This document shows positions 59,601 to 64,000 of a stretch of DNA of 64,000 nucleotides, one piece after another. The notes under the pieces are model-generated. The model was not told the DNA's origin, made no database searches, and was given only the letters and a program-made list of their open reading frames with translations. Source of the DNA: Schistosoma mansoni (lineage: Eukaryota; Platyhelminthes; Trematoda; Strigeidida; Schistosomatidae); the NCBI RefSeq assembly GCF_000237925.1, contig NW_017386045.1, positions 496,001 through 560,000 on the forward strand, read 5' to 3'. The position numbers and the translations under genes were made by a program. Numbering within the stretch: the first letter of the stretch is position 1; each line of letters opens with the position of its first letter.

Positions 59601-62600
59601 AGAATACGACTTCTACGACCCTCACACTGTGACAATGACGTCCGATTAGTATGAGTAATCTAGCGTCCTTATTGGTCCTTATCCGCCCAACCCGTCCACT
59701 TGAGTCCAAAACACCAATATCAGCCTCGGCAATACGAATCTATGCAAATCGTTTATTTCAAGCATACTTTGTTTATATAATAGACAGGCAGACCACACCA
59801 CACCGTAAAATAGAAAATAATATTTGTACAGAACCAGGCCAAATGAGGCTGTAAGCGTGGGAGACAATAATCAATAAACTGAGTATAACTTAGGAACAGT
59901 AAATCATACAATAATAACCAATAGGTCAAAATGAAGCTTACAATAAGATGAATATAGATATAGATAATCCAGTTACTGAATAGTTATACAATAAGAATAA
60001 TAGTCCAATAATAGGTCCTGCAAGTTACCCGTACTTATGTCTTCGCTACTACATAACACTGTTCACATTCTCTTTTCTTCAATCTTCTTAACCATATGTC
60101 ATTCAGGGATTTCACTTTCTATTAATGATACATACTACTTATATCTGTCTATATCAGTAACACACATTACAAGACAAGTAGTAGATATTCAAAATGGAGG
60201 CCTATCATTCAATATGTCAATTTTAATATTATTTCTGTTATTGTTATTGTCCTTGTTGTTGTTGTCGTCGAAACTCCATTCTTTTTCTTTCTTCAACAGA
60301 GAATAATGCTGTACGTGCTAATAATAATCATGCAGTTCCATTACTTCTGGATTTATTTCTTGATATACATCGATGTGATTTACATTGGGATTGGATTGAT
60401 TTACAAAGAAGCTTATTGAATTGTTTAAAACGATTGACAGGAATACGTAATTTAAAGTTGTTGTTTTTTTGTTGTTGGATGAATTTATATTTATTACTAT
60501 ATATGTATGCTAGTTTCTTTTAGAGTGTTTTGCCCCCAAATGCCCTGGTACGGCCGAGAGTTGGTAGAGTCTGCTCTCCCTATCGAAATGCTCTCACATG
60601 GTCACGCGTATATAGCCTCTGCTAGGGAAGTCCTACTCACTGCCTTCTCGTGGCGGGGGTGTTGTTTACGAAATTAAGAGGACGAAAAGCGAATGTCCGG
60701 CAGGAGCTTGAACCGTGTTGGTGGACACGGCGAGTCCATCTAGGGGAGTTGGAAAACCCTCATTCCAAACCAATGGTGCACATGGGCTGACTCCAGTATC
60801 CTGAGGGAATAAATGGCGTATGAACCTAATGTTGGTCACCGGCTACCATGGGACTGCATCTCCTTACGATGCTCCACTGCCTTGTGGATCAGACCTTTAG
60901 GTCAAAGGCTACATGTGTGGCTCCCTAATAAAACTACCTGATTCAGTTTGGGCACCTGGGCAGTATCACAGCCCTCACACAAATCAAATGAGATTTGTGT
61001 TGCGCATATATATCTGTCGCTCCCTTGTACCAATATTTGTGTGTTTAAATAAAAATAAAAATTTTTAGTAAGTAAGTAAGTAAGAACACTTACCTTATTC
61101 ATCCATCTTGTTACTTGTATCAGTAGTGAAATCTAAAGAAAGTGTTTTGATAGTATAGAATGTGTAACACATCTTACTATATCATATGAAGGATCAAGTT
61201 AATAATCAACAACAAAATGTTTTTGTGTATATCTATTATTATTAGAATGGGGTTTTGTGGAGATTTTACTGATTTTATATAGTTGAAATCTCCACAAAAC
61301 CCCCTTCTGATAATGATCATATGCTCACTAGTGACTGGCTTCACGAGGTATTTCCTGGAGTTCTAGTGAGAAGTAGTAACCAGTGGAGTTCAACCAGGTC
61401 TGTTGGGAGATATCAACTCACTGGAGACAATGGTGAATGGTCGCTTAATTTCGTGGATTGGTTGAAGTTAGACATTAACACCGTTGGATGCCGTCTCAGT
61501 GATCTATCGGTTAAGTGCTTGCTTGCGAGACCGATAGGTCCTGGGTTCGAATCTCGCGGTGCGGGATCGTGGATGCACACTGCTGAGGAGTTCCATAATA
61601 GGACGAAACGGCCGTCCAGTGCTTTCAGGTTTTCCATGGTTGTCTAGCTTCAATTTACTCATGATCTCAACTATATAATATATCTATCAGTTCACTACTG
61701 ATGTGATAAAGCTTTGAATACAATCTACAGGCTTTAAGCTTTTATATTCATTCAAGTTAGTGAATTGACGAGATTATAGTTTATGAATGACGTTTGAATG
61801 ATGCTTAAGTGACAATTCAACTATTCACTAGAGTCAAATGAAGACAGAATTAGGATTTCGAGTTAAAAGTTAAGGGTTAGGAACTAGACTTAAGCTTTTC
61901 ACCAGCAACTGACAACAACTATGATGCTAAAATATGATTCAGTCATGTGGATGAATGAATTTCGTGCTAAAATACAACACTCACCATCTGAAATCTTATT
62001 GATTCATCCATAAATAATAATCTCGCCAGTAAATCATACATTATGCTTAGTAAGTCAATGTTTACACTTTAGTATTGGTAACAGTGGTTAGAATTAGGAA
62101 GGAAGAATCATTATGATAGACTTCTTCAAAAGTTTTCATTAATAACTACTTAGATGAAGCTGTTATATGGAAGCAGATATTCAGAGAAGATAAAAGATTT
62201 AAAATTCTTATTACTTACTTACGTATGCCTGTTACCCGTCGTTGAGGAGCTAAGTCATCTACAAAGTCTGGATCATCTAGTTTTATGCAAGCTGTACATT
62301 GTATTCTGTGCTTCCCCCCCCCGATGTCGAGGTATTCATAATCCAGCCAGCCGTCAGAAGATAAAGAAATAATGAGAGTAAACAGTATTTTCTCCTCACT
62401 TGGAATATATCTGTTGTCTGTCATCGACTCATAAGTTTTCAGTATAGTCCTTCGTATGACTTCTGGATGATGTTGATGATTTCTCAGTACACTATAGTGT
62501 CGGAGAAGGTTTCAGAATGTCCTCCTATCTACATTGTCAAATGCTTATTCATAGTCAATGAAGTTGATGTATAGTGACGAGTTCTATTCAATTGATGTTC

Positions 62601-64000
62601 GACAATGAGTCATAATGTCGTGATTTGGTTTCTGTACGACCGATTATATCTATTTGCATTTTATAGTTATGACGCATATATTATTCTAATTATAAGCTTA
62701 TATTTAACGTATTAACTGTCGATGTATCTTTTATTGTACTTACTTACTTACGCCTGTTACCTCTCGTTAAGTAGTATAGGCCACCCACCATTATTCTCCA
62801 TTCAACCCTGTCCAAAGCAATCCTTTCCAGTTATTCCCAGTTAACATTCATCCTTTTCATATCTGCTTCTATTTCCTGGTGTAATGTGTTCTTTGGCCTT
62901 CCTCTTTTCCGTTTCCCTTCCGGATTCCAAGTCAGGGCTTGCCTCGTGATGCAGTTTGATGATTTCCTCAGTGTATGTCCTATCCACTTCCAACGTCTTT
63001 TCCTAATTTCCTCTTCAGTTGGAAGCTGGTTCGTCCTCTTCCATAAAACGCTGTTGCTGATAGTATCCGGCCAATGAATGTTGAGTATTTTGCGTAGACA
63101 ACTGTTTATAAATACTTGAACCTTCTTGATAATGGTCGTAGTAGTTCTCCACGTTTCCGCTCCATACAGTAGGCCTGTCTTGACGTTCGTATTGAAGATT
63201 CTCACTTTGAAGTTAGTTGACAGTTGTGTTGAGTTCCATATATTCTTCAATTGAAGGAATATGGTCCTTGCTTAGCCAATCCTCGCCTTTACATCTGCAT
63301 CCGATCCTCATTGTTTATCAATGATGCTTCCCAGATACGTGAATGCTTTCACCTCTTCCAGAGTTTCTCCATCAAGTATGATTGGGTTGGTGTTCTCCGT
63401 ATTGTATTTGAGAATCTTCCTTTTCCCTTTGTGTATGTTGAGGCCTATTGATGAAGAGGCTGCTGCTACATTTGCTGTCTTCGTCTGTATTTGTTCGTGT
63501 GTGTGTTCAATACTTCCAGGTTTTTCATGATGGTCTAGCTTCAATTGACTCATGGTTTCAACTATGAAAATATTGAAATCTCCACAATAAACCGCCTTCT
63601 GATTATAGTATTTTTTTACCTTACATCTTTTTAGATTCTGGACGTAAAGCTTTAATGAAATCTGGTGGACTTTATACATTATATGCTATTTGTATTGGTT
63701 ATATAGGACCTGATCCACTGAAACGAACTAATGATGATATCTTATTAAAGATGATTTCACAATACAAGAATATAAAATCTCCTACTCATTATAATGAACA
63801 ACTAAATCTAAGTAATAATCAATATAATCAGTTACAAACTAGAACACACTTAACAACAACAACTACAATGGATCCTATCCATAATATTCACTCATCGACC
63901 ATCAAATTACCATCATTATCATCATCATCATCATCGTCAACACCAGCAGAAGAAGCATCAGCATCATCATCATCGTCATCATCAACTTTATCTCATAAAA
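47603..64000 (+). CDS. AGTPBP1: Cytosolic carboxypeptidase 1 (tubulin deglutamylase) N-terminal exons, continues past window
   Basis: Exons seen: 47603-47679 (tentative), 47902-47954 (or from 47888), 50084-50205, 51267-51362, 55317-56160, 60300-60446 and 63635 to the window end; phases agree. The translation follows the armadillo-like N-terminal domain of human AGTPBP1/CCP1 step by step: [17 protein letters not shown] (human RRVSFLVTKGGSQILLQ), [18 protein letters not shown] (ILAKIGPKDKKFGVKARI), [18 protein letters not shown] (YSANSVNSVSLGKNGV), [16 protein letters not shown] (TNARRAVDRGYVQVLL), [15 protein letters not shown] (GRKAFIDANGMKILY). The enzyme trims glutamate side chains and C-terminal residues from tubulin. 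Its zinc carboxypeptidase domain must lie downstream. Parasite-specific low-complexity inserts (His run, Ser/Thr tracts) lengthen the 844-bp and last exons. Further 5' exons were not found. Confidence 0.88.
47955..49459 (+). other. CCP1 intron after the first confident exon
   Basis: 1.5 kb AT-rich with GTAAGT donor at 47955; no repeat or exon recognised before the insert at 49473. Confidence 0.5.
49473..50009 (+). mobile_element. 537-bp insert with 13-bp target-site duplication, LINE 5'-region-like
   Basis: GC-richer than its surroundings and bounded by a perfect 13-bp direct repeat, AATGCTTTTCGTC, at 49460-49472 and 50010-50022. It begins TGTTGCTGCTACCTTGACG and has no A-rich or microsatellite tail. 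The style (TTGACGTGGTGGTCGGGC near the start, long non-coding GC-rich stretch) resembles 5' untranslated regions of RTE-type LINEs, but no RT or endonuclease is present. That makes it a short non-autonomous or 3'-deleted unit. The duplication length fits LINE-type target-primed insertion. Family assignment is inference. Confidence 0.65.
50760..50990. repeat. Eroded half copy of the fold-back element
   Basis: Words such as ATATGACACTCATCAGTAATCTATG, then CACAGTTTGAGGCATTACCACTGA followed by CGCGAATGACCTC-like sequence, line up in order with the left arm of the element at 52153-52548. The other arm is absent. Confidence 0.45.
52153..52548. repeat. Fold-back element with arms of about 190 bp
   Basis: The left arm (about 52153-52346) and right arm (about 52372-52548) are inverted copies. 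Outer ends GTGGTGGTTGGAAGTAGTCG and CGACTACCTCCTACCACCAT pair, as do GAACTGAGCTTTCATC with GATGAAAGCTCGGTTC. Next to the loop, AGGACGCGACTGACC pairs with GGTCAGTCGCGACCC. The loop is only about 25 bp. Arms differ by scattered substitutions, so it is not a recent perfect palindrome. No coding capacity. It resembles a non-autonomous hairpin or MITE-like repeat. Confidence 0.8.
53099..53622 (+). repeat. 525-bp repeat family, copy 4 (full length)
   Basis: From GCCTCTAAATGCCGTGGTATGG to a TAAATAAATAAA tail at 53611-53622. Same block order as copy 3, with strong identity in the middle (GTGCACATGGGCTCCAGTAT). Confidence 0.85.
53997..54215 (-). mobile_element. Sm-alpha-type element arranged as a fold-back
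   Basis: Left arm 53997-54039 and right arm 54123-54165 are near-perfect inverted copies of the element's 3' segment (ATGAGTCAATTGAAGCTAG, then ACCACCATGGAAAACCTG, and its complement). The 83-bp middle holds, on the minus strand, a hammerhead core with GCACTG, CTGAGGA, GTCCC.., GACGAAACGG and GTC before CAGTGC. The end at 54180-54215 reads TTTCCACAAAACCCCTTCTG, the usual 3' end of the family in + direction. Confidence 0.8.
54043..54090 (-). ncRNA. Hammerhead ribozyme (Sm-alpha copy), probably still foldable
   Basis: On the minus strand: stem I half GCGCACTG, core CTGAGGA, stem II GTCCC with loop and AAGAC (one weak pair), then GAAAC, self-complementary CGGCCG stem III, cleavage triplet GTC and stem I partner CAGTGC. 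All conserved core bases (CUGANGA and GAAA) are present. Confidence 0.6.
54629..55020 (-). mobile_element. Sm-alpha-type SINE-like element, full length
   Basis: Minus-strand copy starting at its 3' end TCAGAAGGGGTTTTGTG and reaching its 5' part (CTCCAGGAAATACCTCTTG). It carries the tRNA-like promoter: box B as GGGTTCAAATTTCG and box A in the ACCACTGAGCTGGCATCC region on the + strand. The hammerhead at 54714-54765 has TTGAGGA where the core needs CTGAGGA, so it is probably inactive. Confidence 0.8.
55021..55085 (+). mobile_element. Sm-alpha 5' fragment in inverted orientation
   Basis: After CTCAGAAGGGG the sequence CTGAACTAGGTCTGTTGTGAGATAG... repeats the 5' part of the adjoining minus-strand element in the opposite direction, giving an inverted repeat with 54917-54950 (GTGAGTTACTATCTCACAAC). 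The fragment ends near ACATTAGTGGA. Confidence 0.65.
56185..56320 (-). mobile_element. Eroded Sm-alpha-type element at an exon edge
   Basis: Minus-strand fragment with GATCTCGCACGCC, GACCACTGAGCCAGCATC and ACGGTGTGAATGTC blocks. The hammerhead region reads CTGAGGAGTCCC but the GAAAC side is damaged. It begins only about 25 bp after the end of the 844-bp CCP1 exon. Confidence 0.7.
56650..57168 (+). mobile_element. Solo LTR, TGTTAT...ATAACA family
   Basis: 519 bp from TGTTATGCCCCGATAAC to CACAAGATATAACA. It shares blocks with 41175-41735 (GATTTAC..TTC, CACAGCCACATTTGGCT, GCTGTTATTGGTGTTCTGGAC). A TATATAAA near 56940 supports + orientation. Flanks AAAAC and CAAAC differ at one base, compatible with an aged 5-bp duplication. 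Confidence 0.75.
57545..57830 (+). mobile_element. SR2-like LINE, 3' end (eroded)
   Basis: ACAAACCAAAACGTGGCATC, then TTAGAGACTTTGAATGACATGGCTCGAAACCG and GTATCCATTCTTTG follow the 3' end of the SR2-like copies at 37727 and 45265 (coding (L/V)ETLNDMA.NR.QW). Confidence 0.75.
57880..58397 (-). mobile_element. Solo LTR, TGTTAT...ATAACA family, inverted to its neighbour
   Basis: The reverse complement follows the LTR at 56650-57168 block by block (GAACACCAATAACAGCCTC, GACTTTATATAATAATC, CAAAGTGGCTGTGAATGTG). Ends are TGGTTATATCTTG and GGGGATATAACA. No matching flank duplication seen. Confidence 0.7.
58398..59484. other. No recognisable feature (inside CCP1 intron)
   Basis: 1.1 kb AT-rich intronic sequence between two LTR copies. 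No coding or repeat signal that I can match. Confidence 0.4.
59485..60058 (-). mobile_element. Solo LTR, same family as the SMN-intron copy
   Basis: 574 bp with ends TGTTATGATTTGACC and GCTACTACATAACA, flanked by 5-bp direct repeats CTGTT (59480-59484 and 60059-60063). The reverse complement closely matches 41175-41735, including GGACGTAA, GACGGGTTGGGCGG-type and CATAAGTACGGGTAAC segments. Confidence 0.85.
60532..61061 (+). repeat. 525-bp repeat family, copy 5 (full length)
   Basis: From GCCCCCAAATGCCCTGGTACGG to AAATAAAAATAAAA at about 61047-61060, about 530 bp. Starts only 85 bp after a CCP1 exon. Confidence 0.85.
61247..61680 (+). mobile_element. Sm-alpha-type SINE-like element, best preserved copy
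   Basis: The + strand body runs from about 61318 (CACTAGTGACTGGCTTCACG) through a tRNA-like pol III promoter to ATGATCTCAACTATATAA. Box A-like TCTATCGGTTAAGTGC is near 61504 and box B GGGTTCGAATCTCG near 61550. A hammerhead follows at 61574. Upstream, 61250-61305 is a perfect hairpin made of two inverted copies of the element's 3' end (GGGGTTTTGTGGAGATTT and its complement). The 3' end-like TTCTGATAATGATCATATGC is joined directly to the 5' part, as in a tandem junction. Confidence 0.85.
61574..61626 (+). ncRNA. Hammerhead ribozyme, complete core
   Basis: Stem I half CACTG (61578-61582), CTGAGGA (61583-61589), stem II GTTCC...GGAC (61590-61604, one G-U pair), GAAAC (61605-61609), short CGGCCG stem III, and GTC (61614-61616) before stem I partner CAGTG (61617-61621). 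Every base of the conserved CUGANGA and GAAA core is present, as in the Sm-alpha ribozymes known from Schistosoma. Predicted cut is after 61616. Confidence 0.75.
61681..62194. other. No recognisable feature (inside CCP1 intron)
   Basis: About 500 bp AT-rich sequence with no assigned repeat. Confidence 0.4.
62195..62660 (-). mobile_element. RTE LINE fragment with an internal deletion
   Basis: The terminal 3' piece (TTACTTACGTATGCCTGTTACC, GTCGTTGAGGAG) is fused directly to the RT catalytic-box region (CTAAGTCATCTACAAAGTCTGG) and continues into the palm (GTCAATGAAGTTGATGTATA). The C-terminal part between them is lost. Minus strand, eroded. Confidence 0.75.
62738..63510 (-). mobile_element. RTE LINE, 3' end, fairly well preserved
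   Basis: Minus-strand frames 62831-63250 ([69 protein letters not shown]) and 63308 upward ([48 protein letters not shown]) cover the RT thumb and C-terminus. They are separated by a frame change near 63250-63310. The piece ends abruptly at about 63510, where an Sm-alpha 3' end begins. Confidence 0.85.
63505..63600 (+). mobile_element. Sm-alpha 3' end fused to the RTE LINE
   Basis: CTTCCAGGTTTTTCATGATGG, TAGCTTCAATTGACTCATGG and AAATCTCCACAATAAACC match the 3' segment after the hammerhead in other copies. It lacks promoter and ribozyme. It ends about 35 bp before the CCP1 exon at 63635. Confidence 0.75.

Larger units (their letters stand above)
56161..60299 (+). other. CCP1 intron rich in solo LTRs
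   Basis: 4.1 kb from GTAAGT to CTTCAACAG. It contains an eroded Sm-alpha copy, three LTR segments of the TGTTAT family and a LINE end. 58398-59484 has no assigned feature. Confidence 0.6.
60447..63634 (+). other. CCP1 intron packed with repeats
   Basis: 3.2 kb from GTAATT to CTTTTTAG. In order: 525-bp repeat, Sm-alpha element, unassigned AT-rich stretch (61681-62194), a deleted RTE piece, an RTE 3' end and an Sm-alpha 3' end. Confidence 0.6.

Noticed and set aside
61504-61565. Possible tRNA gene
   Set aside because: Box A and box B-like words are present but no cloverleaf or anticodon arm can be drawn. They are the internal promoter of the Sm-alpha element.
1-64000. CRISPR arrays, bacterial operons or riboswitches
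   Set aside because: Introns, LINEs, LTR elements and animal protein families show that this is eukaryotic nuclear DNA. No regularly spaced short repeats were seen.

Overview
The window looks like schistosome (blood fluke, Trematoda) genomic DNA from a draft assembly. The reasons are AT-rich intergenic DNA, widely spaced short exons, one run of 200 N, and a repeat set typical of Schistosoma: RTE-clade LINEs (SR2-like and a second family), a CR1/Jockey-type LINE with an (ATT)n tail, a CsRn1/Boudicca-like Gypsy LTR element, and Sm-alpha-type SINE-like elements carrying a hammerhead ribozyme. I cannot tell which species from sequence reading alone.

Four host genes can be supported, all on the + strand. 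(1) Positions 320-716 are the last coding exon of a gene I do not recognise. (2) Positions 25678-36086 hold a six-exon gene for an 832-residue cysteine/serine-rich nuclear protein (CSRNP/AXUD1 family), with all splice phases consistent. (3) Positions 40570-44181 hold a four-exon gene for a 193-residue survival motor neuron (SMN) homologue. It keeps the Gemin2-binding helix and the YG box but has no Tudor domain. (4) From about 47603 to the window end lie exons for the N-terminal armadillo-like part of cytosolic carboxypeptidase 1 (AGTPBP1/CCP1/Nna1), a tubulin deglutamylase. The catalytic domain lies beyond the window.

Layout: 1-1.8 kb, end of gene 1 and a T-rich downstream region. 1.8-25.1 kb, a repeat-filled intergenic block containing a CR1-like fragment, an eroded SR2-like LINE, a near-whole Gypsy element with two matching 357-bp LTRs, the N gap, a CR1-like LINE, an RTE LINE of about 2.9 kb, LTR-element remnants, and an RTE copy split by a solo LTR. 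25.7-36.1 kb, CSRNP, with a solo LTR and copies of a repeat of about 525 bp in its introns. 36.2-40.5 kb, simple repeats, a locally triplicated AT-rich sequence and two LINE 3' ends. 40.5-44.2 kb, SMN with a solo LTR in its first intron. 44.2-64 kb, CCP1 exons separated by introns crowded with LINE ends, solo LTRs, a fold-back element, Sm-alpha elements and the 525-bp repeat.

The host genes have no operon-like link. CSRNP is expected in the nucleus (transcription), SMN in snRNP assembly, and CCP1 in tubulin side-chain processing. The most interesting material is the Tudor-less SMN, a CSRNP stop codon lying inside a 21-bp coding repeat, a Sm-alpha copy with a complete hammerhead core, Sm-alpha copies arranged as inverted fold-backs, a 537-bp insert bounded by 13-bp direct repeats just upstream of a CCP1 exon, and a hairpin element with arms of about 190 bp.
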